DNA of 64,000 bases from Amycolatopsis iheyensis (lineage in GTDB: Bacteria > Actinomycetota > Actinomycetes > Mycobacteriales > Pseudonocardiaceae): contig NZ_JAMXQV010000033.1 in the NCBI RefSeq assembly GCF_024703995.1, positions 1-64,000 on the forward strand, given 5' to 3'. The first letter of the stretch is position 1, and every line of letters begins with the position of its first letter. A model generated the notes under the pieces. The model made no database searches and was not told the DNA's origin. It saw only the letters and a list, made by a program, of their open reading frames with translations. A program made the position numbers and the translations under genes. This document shows, one piece after another, positions 1-7,884 of the stretch.

Positions 1-108
1 TTCAACCGGCTCAAGCAGTTCCGCGACCTGGCCACCCGCTATGCCAAGCGCGCCGCTTACTACCAGGCAGAACTCACTATCGCCGCGATCGTCCTCTGGC
101 TCCGATGA
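1..108 (+). CDS. IS5-like family transposase, C-terminal fragment
   Basis: The 35 visible codons end in RYAKRAAYYQAELTIAAIVL followed by WLR and a stop. This tail is typical of the DDE domain of IS5-type transposases, where the R/K-rich helix follows the last catalytic acidic residue. Only the extreme C-terminus is seen because the gene enters from the left edge. Whether the element is intact cannot be judged. It would catalyse cut-and-paste transposition of its own element. Its codon use is a little less GC-extreme than that of the neighbours, as expected of a mobile gene. Confidence 0.7.
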   Translation, partial: FNRLKQFRDLATRYAKRAAYYQAELTIAAIVLWLR

Positions 109-128
109 CTTACAGGACAGCTCCTAGG
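1..128 (+). mobile_element. Right end of an IS5-like insertion sequence
   Basis: The window opens inside a transposase frame that stops at 106-108. The bases just after it (about 109-125, CTTACAGGACAGCTCC) look like the terminal inverted repeat of actinobacterial IS5-type elements. The left end lies outside the window, so neither the matching repeat nor the target duplication can be checked. Confidence 0.6.
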
Positions 129-159
129 GGCCATGGTCAGCCGAGACGAAGGAGCCGAC

Positions 160-525
160 ATGCCGACATTCGCCGCGTTCATGGTCTTCCCTCCGGAGCC
201 GCCGGAGCCGGATCCCCGGCTGGTCGAGAGCGGAATCGACCGGTACCTGGCCTGGCAGGAGGAGCTGCGCGCCGCCGGGCGGCTGGTGACTGCCGCCGGC
301 CTCGCGCCGGACTCGCGGGTCGTGCACGCCGGGAGCGTCACCAACGGGCCGTTCACGGAGTCCAGTGAGGTGATCGCGGGTTACATCGTCGTCCGCGCCG
401 ACAACCTCGACGAAGCGGCGAAGCTGTTCCTCCGCCACCCGATCGCCGAGGACGGCATCGGGCGGTTCGTGCTGCACGAGATCGCGCTGACCGACCACGA
501 CGCCCGCGAAGCCCATCTGCGATGA
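160..525 (+). CDS. YCII/DGPF-domain protein (ECF42 partner)
   Basis: A 121-residue protein of the YCII/DGPF family, small alpha-beta barrel proteins that accompany ECF42 sigma factors. The family signature appears as TNGPFTES, with Asn where Asp is usual (DGPF). A C-terminal stretch, HPIAEDGIGRFVLHEI, is also typical. I chose the ATG at 160 because GAAGGAG lies 5 nt upstream; an in-frame ATG at 133 has no ribosome site and would add nine residues outside the family pattern. Its stop overlaps the start of the sigma factor gene (ATGA), so the two are translationally coupled. Its biochemical role is unknown. YCII proteins are suspected enzymes or sensors. Confidence 0.85.
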   Translation: MPTFAAFMVFPPEPPEPDPRLVESGIDRYLAWQEELRAAGRLVTAAGLAPDSRVVHAGSVTNGPFTESSEVIAGYIVVRADNLDEAAKLFLRHPIAEDGIGRFVLHEIALTDHDAREAHLR

Positions 526-1694
526 CGACCGCCGGCGCGGTCGAGCGGGTGTTCCGGCAGAGCACGGGACCGATCCTCGCCACGTTGACCAGGGCCTTCG
601 GCGCGGACCGGCTGGACCTCGCCGAGGACTGCCTGGCCGACGCCGTCGAGCTGGCGCTGCGGGTCTGGCCGGTGTCCGGCGTGCCGGCCAATCCGCGTGG
701 CTGGCTCTTCCGGGTCGCGCGCAACCGGGCCCTCGACGTCCTCCGCCGGGAGCGGACTTTGCGGGCGAAGCTGCCCCTCGTGGCCGGGGACGTTCCCGAG
801 GCGGACGACGGCGAGCTGGCGTTGACGTTCCTGTGCTGCCACCCCGCGCTGCCGCGGGCGTCGCAGGTCGCGCTGACGCTGAAGATCGTCGGCGGGCTCG
901 GGGTGCGCGAGATCGCCACGGCGTTGCTGGCGAAGGAGTCCGCGGTCGCGCAACGGCTGGTGCGGGCGAAGAAGTGGTTCCGGGAGTCCGGCGAAGCGGT
1001 CGAGGTGCCGACGGCGCTCGAGGCGCGGCTGGACGGCGTGCTCGACGTGCTCTACCTGCTGTTCAACGAGGGTTACCAGGCGACGACCGGCGAGCTGGTC
1101 GTCCGCCGTGAGCTGTGTGCCGAGGCGATCCGGCTGACCCGGCTGCTGACCGCCGACCCGCGGACCGACCGGCCGCGGGCCGGCGCGTTGCTCGCGTTGC
1201 AGCTGCTGCAGGCCAGCCGGCTGCCCGCGCGGGACGAGGTGCTGCTCATCGGCGAGCAGGACCGGACCCGGTGGGACGCCGCGCTGGTGCGGGAAGGCGC
1301 GCGGGTCTTCGAACGGTCCTGCGCCGGACCCGAGCTGTCGGCGTTCCACGTCGAAGCCGCCATCGCGTTGTGCCACACCGCGCCGGCCCCGGACCACCGG
1401 CGGATCCTGGCGCTGTACGACGACCTGCTGGCCGTCCGGCCGACGGCGGTCGTGCGGCTCAACCGGGCGATCGCGCTGGCCGAGGTCGACGGGCCGCGGG
1501 CCGGGATCGCCGAGCTGGCGCCGCTGAGCGCCGAGCTGGCCGGGCACCTGCCGCTGCCCGTCGCGCTCGGCGCCCTGCACCTGCGGGCCGGCGACACCGC
1601 CGAGGCCGCGCGGCACTACCGGCACGCGCTGACCTTGCCGTGTTCCGAACCGCAACGGCGATTTCTCCGGCAGCGGCTGGCTGCGTGCGGCTGA
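522..1694 (+). CDS. ECF42-type RNA polymerase sigma factor with C-terminal extension
   Basis: A 390-residue extracytoplasmic-function sigma factor. Sigma-2 occupies about residues 8-80, including NPRGWLFRVARNRALDVLRR. Sigma-4 spans about 100-165, with the helix-turn-helix GVREIATALLAKESAVAQRL. A long C-terminal domain of about 210 residues (LFNEGYQATTGE, then TPR-like helices with LYDDLLAVRPTAVVRLNRAIAL) is the ECF42 hallmark and replaces a separate anti-sigma factor in the family's usual model. It overlaps the upstream YCII gene by 4 nt, the standard ECF42 gene pair. The target promoter is not visible from this window. Confidence 0.92.
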   Translation: MTTAGAVERVFRQSTGPILATLTRAFGADRLDLAEDCLADAVELALRVWPVSGVPANPRGWLFRVARNRALDVLRRERTLRAKLPLVAGDVPEADDGELALTFLCCHPALPRASQVALTLKIVGGLGVREIATALLAKESAVAQRLVRAKKWFRESGEAVEVPTALEARLDGVLDVLYLLFNEGYQATTGELVVRRELCAEAIRLTRLLTADPRTDRPRAGALLALQLLQASRLPARDEVLLIGEQDRTRWDAALVREGARVFERSCAGPELSAFHVEAAIALCHTAPAPDHRRILALYDDLLAVRPTAVVRLNRAIALAEVDGPRAGIAELAPLSAELAGHLPLPVALGALHLRAGDTAEAARHYRHALTLPCSEPQRRFLRQRLAACG

Positions 1695-1701
1695 TCCCTG
1701 G

Positions 1702-2304
1702 TTGGCTGGTCTCGTGCCGGACTACTGCGAGCGCCTCGGGCCCGGGCTCTGGGGCGAGCCGCTCAACAGTCTCACCAATCTCGCTTTTCTCGTCGCCGCC
1801 GTGCTCGTGTGGCGGCTGGCCGCGGGGGACCGGATCGGGCGGTTGCTCGCCGGGTCGATCGGGCTGGTGTTCGCCGCCAGCACCGTGTTCCACCTCGTCG
1901 CGACGCGCTGGGCCGGCGCCGCGGACTCGCTGAGCATCCTCGTTTTCGTGCTCGTCTACGTCGTCTTGTTCGGGCGCGTGTTCCTCGGGTGGCGACACGC
2001 CTGGCTCGCCGCGCCCGCGTTCCTCGCGCTCACCGCGGCCACGGCGTTGCTCGGCGGTGGGCTCTACCTGGCCGCGGTGATCGGGTTGTTCGCGTTCGCC
2101 GCGCTGCTGGCTTTCCGCCGTGACACCTACTGGACGCACTTCGCGATCGCGGGTGCGGTTTTCGCGCTCTCACTGAGCTTGCGCACGCTCGACCGGGACG
2201 TGTGCGACTACGTCCCGGTCGGCACGCACTTCCTCTGGCACCTGCTCAACGGGCTGGTGCTCTACCTCGTCTCGCGGACGATGGTGCTGAAGCACCGTCC
2301 TTAG
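1702..2304 (+). CDS. Ceramidase-family (CREST) membrane protein
   Basis: A polytopic membrane protein of about 200 residues with roughly seven hydrophobic segments. The N-terminus, DYCERLGPGLWGEPLNSLTN, matches the alkaline ceramidase/CREST hydrolase family. The metal-site residues have candidates in order: S and H in STVFHL, then D in TLDRDVC and the HFLWH pair near the C-terminus. Family members hydrolyse amide bonds of lipids such as ceramides with a bound zinc, but the bacterial substrate is not known. The start may be TTG at 1702 or GTG at 1714 (MPDYCERL); the second fits the family better. Its stop overlaps the convergent symporter gene by 4 nt. Confidence 0.8.
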   Translation: MAGLVPDYCERLGPGLWGEPLNSLTNLAFLVAAVLVWRLAAGDRIGRLLAGSIGLVFAASTVFHLVATRWAGAADSLSILVFVLVYVVLFGRVFLGWRHAWLAAPAFLALTAATALLGGGLYLAAVIGLFAFAALLAFRRDTYWTHFAIAGAVFALSLSLRTLDRDVCDYVPVGTHFLWHLLNGLVLYLVSRTMVLKHRP

Positions 2305-3956
2305 TGGGCGCCGATCGGGCGCAGGTCCTTGTCGTGCTCGTCGACGTGGTAGTCCTCGGGGTTGGTGTCGTCGGTGCCGTTGAACACCTTGAGCTGGCGG
2401 GCGACCACGGTGACGACCGCCGCGACCACCAGGTTGGCGATCAGGGCGACGAAGCCGACGTAGATCTGGACCGCGGAGCCCGCGAACGGGTGCCAGCCGA
2501 AGATCGACATGTTGCCCAGCGACAACGCCGACCCTCCGAAGTGGAGCTTGCCGTTGTTCGGGTTGGGGATGCCGTACAGCATGATCAGGCCCCAGCCGAT
2601 GCCGACGACCCAGCCCGCGATCAGGCCCCAGCGGTGGAACCAGCGCGTGTACAGCGCGAGCGCCACGGCCGGCAGCGTCTGCAGGATCAGCACGCCGCCG
2701 ATCAGCTGCAGGTCGATCGAGAACTGCGGGTCGATCAGGATGATCACGGCCACCGCGCCGAGCTTCACGACCAGCGAAGCGAGCTTGGCCTGCTTCGCTT
2801 CTTCCGCCGGTGTCGCGTTCTTGCGGATGTACTCCTTGTAGATGTTGCGCGTCCACAGGTTGGCCGCGGCGATCGACATGATCGCGGCCGGCACCAGGGC
2901 GCCGATGCCGATCGCGGCGAACGCGATGCCGGCGAACCACGACGCGAACTGGCTGTCGAACAGCACCGGGACGATCGTGTTGCCGTCGGCCGAGCCGGTC
3001 GCCGCGTTCGTCAGCGGCTTGACGCCCGCGGTGATCGCGACGTAGCCGAGCAGCGCCAGCAGACCCAGCACCAGCGAGTACGCCGGCAGCGCGACCATGT
3101 TCCGCTTGATGACGCTGCGGCCGCGCGACGCGAGCACGCTGGTCAGCGAGTGCGGGTAGAGGAACAGCGCGAGCGCCGAACCCAGCGCCAGCGTCGCGTA
3201 CTGCAGCTGGTTGTTCGCGTTCAGCAGGATCGAGCCGGCCGGCTTGCCCGTCTTCGGGTTGGGCGTGCCGAGCTTCGCCGCCGCCGTGTCGAAGATGTGC
3301 GACCAGCCGCCCAGCTTCGAGGGCAGGTAGATGATCGCCACCAGGATCACGATGTAGATCAGGATGTCCTTGACGAACGCGATCAACGCGGGCGCCCGCA
3401 GGCCGGACTGGTAGGTGTAGAAGGCCAGGATGACGAAGGCGACCAGCAGCGGCAGGTGACCGACGATGCCGGAGCCGTTGATGCCCATCGTCCGCAGCAC
3501 GGCTTCGAGACCGACCAGCTGCAGCGCGATGTACGGCATGGTCGCGACGATGCCGGTGATCGCCACCAGCAGCGCCAGGATCGGGGAGCCGAAGCGCCCG
3601 CGCACGAAGTCGGCCGGGGTCACGTAGCCGCGGACCCGCGAGACCGACCACATCCGCAGCGCCGGGAGCAGCACGATCGGGTAGACGACGATCGTGTACG
3701 GCAGCGCGTACAGGCCGAGCGCGCCGGCGCTGAACACCAGCGCGGGCACCGCGACGAAGGTGTACGCCGTGTAGAGGTCACCGCCGAGCAGGAACCAGGT
3801 GATCCACGAGCCGAACTTGCGGCCGCCGAGGCCCCACTCGTCCAGGTGGTCCAGCCCGCCGCCGCGCTGCCAGCGCGACGCCATGAAGCCGAGCACGGTG
3901 ACCAGCAGGAACAGGATCGTGAAGATGATCAGTTCCGGCCACTGCAGGTTGCTCAT
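2301..3956 (-). CDS. Sodium:solute symporter family permease (monocarboxylate type)
   Basis: A 551-residue SSS-family transporter with about 13 hydrophobic helices. The N-terminus contains DEWGLGGRKFGSWITWFLLG and the conserved YVTPADFVRGRFGSP region, both typical of the MctP/pyruvate-acetate-lactate branch. It probably couples sodium or proton entry to uptake of a short organic acid; the substrate is inferred from the subfamily only. The start at 3956 is set by a 4-nt overlap with the upstream DUF3311 gene. The C-terminus is cytoplasmic and charged (DDTNPEDYHVDEHDKDLRP). Confidence 0.88.
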   Translation of the reverse strand: MSNLQWPELIIFTILFLLVTVLGFMASRWQRGGGLDHLDEWGLGGRKFGSWITWFLLGGDLYTAYTFVAVPALVFSAGALGLYALPYTIVVYPIVLLPALRMWSVSRVRGYVTPADFVRGRFGSPILALLVAITGIVATMPYIALQLVGLEAVLRTMGINGSGIVGHLPLLVAFVILAFYTYQSGLRAPALIAFVKDILIYIVILVAIIYLPSKLGGWSHIFDTAAAKLGTPNPKTGKPAGSILLNANNQLQYATLALGSALALFLYPHSLTSVLASRGRSVIKRNMVALPAYSLVLGLLALLGYVAITAGVKPLTNAATGSADGNTIVPVLFDSQFASWFAGIAFAAIGIGALVPAAIMSIAAANLWTRNIYKEYIRKNATPAEEAKQAKLASLVVKLGAVAVIILIDPQFSIDLQLIGGVLILQTLPAVALALYTRWFHRWGLIAGWVVGIGWGLIMLYGIPNPNNGKLHFGGSALSLGNMSIFGWHPFAGSAVQIYVGFVALIANLVVAAVVTVVARQLKVFNGTDDTNPEDYHVDEHDKDLRPIGAH

Positions 3957-4231
3957 CGAGCGTCCCCCTCGTCCAGGTCGTCGACGCTCAGCTCGTCGGG
4001 CGCGCTGGAGGTCGGCTTGGTGCGCGTCATCAGGTACACGATCCAGGTGCTCAACACCCCCACCGCGACCATCAGGAACTGGAACCAGTAGAAGAACGGC
4101 ATCCCGAACAGGCGTGGACCGTCCATGTTGAACAGTGGCGTGACCAGGACCAGCAGCGGAACGATCAGGAGCAGGTTCCACGGGCTGAACTGGATCCCGC
4201 GGACCTTCCCGTCGTGCTTCGCAGGCGACAT
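3953..4231 (-). CDS. DUF3311 small membrane protein
   Basis: A 92-residue protein with two hydrophobic segments (SPWNLLLIVPLLVLVTPLF and FFYWFQFLMVAVGVLSTWIV), fitting DUF3311. Such proteins are commonly encoded directly before SSS-type permeases and are thought to be small partners of the transporter. The ATG at 4231 has AGGTGAGG about 5 nt upstream; longer open frames to the left lack a ribosome site. The gene overlaps the symporter by 4 nt, so the two are translated together. The acidic C-terminal tail (DELSVDDLDEGD) is cytoplasmic if the protein forms a hairpin. Confidence 0.85.
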   Translation of the reverse strand: MSPAKHDGKVRGIQFSPWNLLLIVPLLVLVTPLFNMDGPRLFGMPFFYWFQFLMVAVGVLSTWIVYLMTRTKPTSSAPDELSVDDLDEGDAR

Positions 4232-4421
4232 CGGAACCTCACCTAACACTCCCGTAACCGACCGCCTGACCTTAGAACCTGGGTGACAGGGAGTCACGTC
4301 TGTCCGATATCGATTTGATCGCCACGCACCGCGTTGCCGACCAACGTCGGTTGCCGTGCTCTGAGCAGCCCTATAGGAATAGCCCGACTCCACTGGCGAA
4401 AGACCCAAAAGGGGCAACCGT

Positions 4422-6041
4422 ATGAGACGACTCCGCTACGCGGTGGTGATCCCGGCGATGGCCGGCACCCTGCTGGCCGGGTTCACGCCCGCCTTCGCGG
4501 ACCAGGCGGCGGCTGCCGGCAAGCAGCCGCTGAACTCCACGAACATCCCGCAGCAGTACGCGAACCAGACGTTGAGCTGGCACAAGTGCGCCGTCCCTGA
4601 CGAGCTGCCGACGGCCCCGCCCGCGGGCGCCGAGGACATGGAGTGCGCGACCTACAAGACGCCGCGCAACTGGTACCAGGCGAACGCCCAGATCGACCTG
4701 ACCATCGCGGTCAGCCGGCTCAAGGCGACGAAGGACGCGACGGCGAGCGTCGTCACCAACCCCGGTGGCCCGGGCGCGCCCGGCCGCAACTTCCCGGCCC
4801 GGCTGCGCAACCAGCCGAAGCTGCGGGAGCACCAGGAGATCGTCGGCTTCGACCCGCGCGGCACCGGCAAGAGCACGAACATCACGTGCGGCGGCGCCAT
4901 CGGCACCGGCTCCGACCTGGACCCGCGTGACCGCGACCGCCAGAACCTGAACCTGATCGTCGCGGCGACGAAGTACGCGGCGCTGTCGTGCCAGCAGAAG
5001 TCCGGCGAGCTGGGCCCGCTGATCAACACCGACCAGACGGTCAAGGACATCGACCTGCTGCGCGTGCTGCTCGGCCGCGACAAGATCAACTGGGTCGGCT
5101 ACTCAGCGGGCACCTGGATGGGCGCGCACTACGCGCAGGCCTACCCGACGCGCACCGGCCGGTTCGTCCTCGACTCCTCGACGGAGTTCACCACGACCTG
5201 GCAGAAGTCGTTCGACTGGCAGCCGCTCGGCTTCGAGCGCCGCTGGCGGCAGGACTTCCTCCCGTGGATGGCGAAGTACGACAAGCTCTACCACTTCGGC
5301 ACCACCGGCGAGGCGGCCCGCCAGACCTACGAGCAGGTCCGCTACGCCCTGACCCAGGGCGCGGTCACCCTGCCCGACGGCTCGAGCGTGTCGGCCAACG
5401 GTCTGGACGCCTTCATCGCGTCTTCGATCTACTCGAAGCGTTCCTTCCCGGGCCTGGCCGACTACCTGGTCAGCGTCCGCACGCTGACCCAGGGCACGGC
5501 GTCGGCGCAGGCGAAGTCGTCGGCCGCGCAGAAGGTCAAGGCCGCCGACAAGAGCACCGACACCTCCGGCGCGCAGCCGCTGATGGTGCCGACCGACGGT
5601 GACTCCTACGACGCGTCGTTCTGGACGATCCCGTGCAACGAGGGCCCGTGGACCGGCTCGGTCAACAGCGCGATCAAGGACTCGCAGAAGCTGATCGACA
5701 AGCAGCAGCCGCTGCTGGGCGCCGGCTGGTTCATCCAGCCCTGCCTGTTCTGGAAGAAGACCCCGGCGCCGCTGCCCGTGCTGAACGGCAAGGGTGTCCC
5801 GCCGGTGCTGATCGTCGAGTCGGAGCACGACCCGGCGACGCCGATCGAGGGCGCGCGGCGCGCGCACAAGGCGTTCGAGAACTCGCGGATGCTGACGATC
5901 ACCGGTGAGGGTGACCACGGCATCTACGCCGGCGGCAACGCGGGTGTGGACAAGGTCGTGGAGGCCTACCTGGTCGACGGCGTGGTGCCGAACGACCAGA
6001 GCCTGCCGGGTGTGGCACTTCCGGTGCCTCCGGGCGCCTGA
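4422..6041 (+). CDS. Secreted alpha/beta hydrolase, tripeptidyl aminopeptidase-like
   Basis: A 539-residue exported serine hydrolase. Residues 1-27 form a signal peptide (RRLRY, hydrophobic core, AFA-DQ). The oxyanion region is NPGGPGAPG, followed by GFDPRGTGKST and the nucleophile elbow GYSAGTW. Near the C-terminus ESEHDPATP and GEGDHGIY supply the acid and histidine, within a TAP-like C-terminal domain. These are features of Streptomyces SlpD/E and tripeptidyl aminopeptidases, so cleavage of short peptides outside the cell is likely. The ATG at 4422 follows AAAAGGGGC. A strong terminator follows at 6060, so the gene is probably monocistronic. Confidence 0.9.
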   Translation: MRRLRYAVVIPAMAGTLLAGFTPAFADQAAAAGKQPLNSTNIPQQYANQTLSWHKCAVPDELPTAPPAGAEDMECATYKTPRNWYQANAQIDLTIAVSRLKATKDATASVVTNPGGPGAPGRNFPARLRNQPKLREHQEIVGFDPRGTGKSTNITCGGAIGTGSDLDPRDRDRQNLNLIVAATKYAALSCQQKSGELGPLINTDQTVKDIDLLRVLLGRDKINWVGYSAGTWMGAHYAQAYPTRTGRFVLDSSTEFTTTWQKSFDWQPLGFERRWRQDFLPWMAKYDKLYHFGTTGEAARQTYEQVRYALTQGAVTLPDGSSVSANGLDAFIASSIYSKRSFPGLADYLVSVRTLTQGTASAQAKSSAAQKVKAADKSTDTSGAQPLMVPTDGDSYDASFWTIPCNEGPWTGSVNSAIKDSQKLIDKQQPLLGAGWFIQPCLFWKKTPAPLPVLNGKGVPPVLIVESEHDPATPIEGARRAHKAFENSRMLTITGEGDHGIYAGGNAGVDKVVEAYLVDGVVPNDQSLPGVALPVPPGA

Positions 6042-6059
6042 AGCCACTAGGTGTTGTGG

Positions 6060-6094
6060 GGCCCCGCCGATTTCCGGATCGGCGGGGCCCTTTC
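6060..6094 (+). terminator. Rho-independent terminator
   Basis: A perfect 13-bp stem (GGGCCCCGCCGAT / ATCGGCGGGGCCC) with a 6-nt loop, followed by TTT, 18 nt after the hydrolase stop. It is a strong hairpin with a short U tract. Confidence 0.85.
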
Positions 6095-6197
6095 CACACC
6101 TGTGCACAGAGTTGTCCACAGGCAGTGGACAACTTCGGTATTCCATCCATGCCCCCGCCACCACCCTCAACGGAGGCGCTTCGCGCCGCAGTGGTAT

Positions 6198-6203
6198 TAA
6201 AAT
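6198..6203 (+). promoter_or_regulatory. -10 element of a leaderless transcript
   Basis: TAAAAT lies 7 nt before the ATG of the XRE gene and there is no Shine-Dalgarno sequence. This places transcription start at or next to the start codon. No clear -35 is seen. Confidence 0.5.
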
Positions 6204-6210
6204 TGGCGCC

Positions 6211-6483
6211 ATGGTGCGGGTGCCGTTGACGAACGAAGAGCGCGAACGGGGCGAACGCCTCGGCCAGGCGCTGCGCGCGGCGCGAGCCGGCCGGAGCATG
6301 GTCGACGTCGCGGGGGAGGCCGGGATTTCGGTCGAGACCTTGCGGAAGATCGAGACCGGGCGGATTCCGACGCCGGCGTTCTTCACGGTCGCGGCCATCG
6401 CGGACGCCGTGGAGTTGCCGCTGGACGAGCTGCGGGCCGCGGTGGCGCCGGAGGCTTCGTCACCGCTTTCCCAGGCGAGCTAG
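6211..6483 (+). CDS. XRE-family helix-turn-helix regulator
   Basis: A 90-residue protein consisting almost wholly of one Cro/C1-type HTH (RLGQALRAARAGRSMVDVAG, then EAGISVETLRKIETGRIPTP and a trailing helix). It probably represses or activates its own operon and the adjacent acetyltransferase gene, which starts directly after its stop. The ATG at 6211 lacks a ribosome site but sits 7 nt from a TAAAAT box, fitting leaderless translation. The ligand, if any, is unknown. Confidence 0.85.
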   Translation: MVRVPLTNEERERGERLGQALRAARAGRSMVDVAGEAGISVETLRKIETGRIPTPAFFTVAAIADAVELPLDELRAAVAPEASSPLSQAS

Positions 6484-7278
6484 GTGCGGTTGACCGAGGA
6501 CGTCGACGAGTTCCTCGCCCACGCCGGAGACTTCCTGCGCTCACGTCCCGCACTGCACACCATGCCGCTGACGACCGTCGAGAAGCTGCGGAAGCACGGC
6601 TCGGACTCGACCACCTTCGGCTGGCTGGAGCACGGTGGCGAAGTCCAGGCGATCTTCTACCGTCGCCCGACCGGCCGCCTGACCGTCACCGCGCTGTCCG
6701 CCGAGCAGGCCGGCACCCTGGCCGCCGGCTTGGCCGAGCTTTCCCTTTCCGGCGTCACCGCGGACGACGACACCGCCACCGCTTTCGCCGCGGCGTGGCA
6801 ACGGCGCACGGGCAGGACGCCGGTGCCCCGGGTGCGGGTCCGGCTGCACCGGCTCGGTACGCTCACCCCGCCCGAGCCGCACCCCGAGGGCCGGGCCGCC
6901 GGGCGTGACCAGGACGAAGTCGTCCGCTGGTGTGGTGAGTTCGCCGCCGCGGTCGGCGAAACCGTGGGCGACTGGGACTCCTCGCGCTTCGCCGGCAAGC
7001 ACTACACCTTCTGGGAAACCGGAGAGCCCGTCGCCATGGCGGGCACGACTTCGATGGTGGCCGGCATGGTGCGGGTGGATCCCGTCTACACCCCGGCCCG
7101 TTTCCGGGGACGGGGCTACGGCGGCGCCGTCACCGCCGAGGTGAGCCGGGCGGCGTTGGCCGCGGGCGCACGGGACGTCGTGCTGTTCACCGACCCTGGC
7201 AACGCGACCAGCAATGCGCTCTACCAGCGGATCGGCTACATGCCGATCGCCGACTTCACCGGGTACGACTTCGGCTAG
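6484..7278 (+). CDS. GNAT-family N-acetyltransferase
   Basis: A 264-residue protein with the GNAT fold in its C-terminal half. The acetyl-CoA loop is seen as RFRGRGYGGAVT, followed by DVVLFTDPGNATSNALYQRI and GYMPIADF. The N-terminal half (residues 1-130) is a divergent GNAT-like domain, as in other tandem-GNAT actinobacterial proteins. GTG at 6484 abuts the stop of the XRE gene, so the two form one transcript. It transfers an acetyl group to an unknown amine substrate. The stop overlaps the convergent EndoU-like gene by 4 nt. Confidence 0.85.
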   Translation: MRLTEDVDEFLAHAGDFLRSRPALHTMPLTTVEKLRKHGSDSTTFGWLEHGGEVQAIFYRRPTGRLTVTALSAEQAGTLAAGLAELSLSGVTADDDTATAFAAAWQRRTGRTPVPRVRVRLHRLGTLTPPEPHPEGRAAGRDQDEVVRWCGEFAAAVGETVGDWDSSRFAGKHYTFWETGEPVAMAGTTSMVAGMVRVDPVYTPARFRGRGYGGAVTAEVSRAALAAGARDVVLFTDPGNATSNALYQRIGYMPIADFTGYDFG

Positions 7279-7850
7279 AGCGGGCGTAGCTGGTTCAGGA
7301 CGTGCTCGCGGTCGTTGAGGAACGCGCAGCCCGCCACCGGGAGGTCGTAGCTGTTCAGCAGCTTCTCGAAGTCCGAAAACTCGTCGGCCGAGAAGCCGAA
7401 GCCCAGCTTGGTCGCGTGGGCCGACAGGACGTCCGCCAGCTCCTCCCACTCGCCCGACCACAGCAGAGTGCGGTAGTGCGTGTAGTCCTCCGGGGACAGG
7501 CGGTCCGCCAGGCTCGTCAGGATGCTGTCCGCGAAGAAGCTGATGCGGTTCTCCTGCAGGTCGGCCACCGTCGGGTTGGCCGGGTCGCGGGCCGCGTCCG
7601 CGTTGCGGATCACGCCCGGGCCCGCCACCGGGTACGCCGTGTGGACGTGGCCGTTTTCCTCGACCAGCACGATCAGGTGCACGTTGAACCGCTCGCCCGC
7701 GCAGCGCCAGCGGCCGTTCAGCTGCTGACGGCGGGCTTCGCTGGGGTCGTTCGCGACGTCCTTGACGACCGAGATGATGTGCTCGTTGCTCCAGCCGGGC
7801 GGGAACTCACTGGTCGCCCTGCGCCCGGCGCCCGGTGCGTGTCCGCCGCC
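7275..7850 (-). CDS. Probable EndoU nuclease-like domain fused to MafI-like immunity domain
   Basis: A 191-residue protein in two parts. Residues 1-85 resemble the bacterial EndoU RNase toxin domain: a GGGHAPG histidine motif at the very start, then SEFPPGWSNEHIISVVKDVA and the HTAYPV strand. Residues 100-191 resemble MafI-type immunity proteins (RLSPEDYTHYRTLLWSGEWE, then a helical tail ending in NDREHVLNQLRPL). GTG at 7850 is favoured because AAGGGAG lies 6 nt upstream. An ATG at 7874 is possible and adds eight residues. With either start, the usual first strand of EndoU before GGGH is missing, so activity is uncertain. It is the last gene of a five-gene minus-strand operon. The family assignments rest on motif recall, not on a search. 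Confidence 0.65.
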   Translation of the reverse strand, partial: GGGHAPGAGRRATSEFPPGWSNEHIISVVKDVANDPSEARRQQLNGRWRCAGERFNVHLIVLVEENGHVHTAYPVAGPGVIRNADAARDPANPTVADLQENRISFFADSILTSLADRLSPEDYTHYRTLLWSGEWEELADVLSAHATKLGFGFSADEFSDFEKLLNSYDLPVAGCAFLNDREHVLNQLRPL

Positions 7851-7884
7851 CACTGGCTGCTCCCTTCGTCGCACCGAGCGTAGG

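Noticed and set aside
2202..4091. Plus-strand frame of about 630 codons opposite the symporter
   Set aside because: The translation is dominated by Arg, Asp and Gln repeats typical of antisense GC-rich frames, while the opposite strand encodes a clear 13-helix transporter.
4361..4421. Possible sigma-70 promoter (TTGCCG with TAGGAA at about 17 nt) before the secreted peptidase
   Set aside because: The match is partial, and the same region also contains TATAGG at a poor spacing, so it is too weak to list as a feature.
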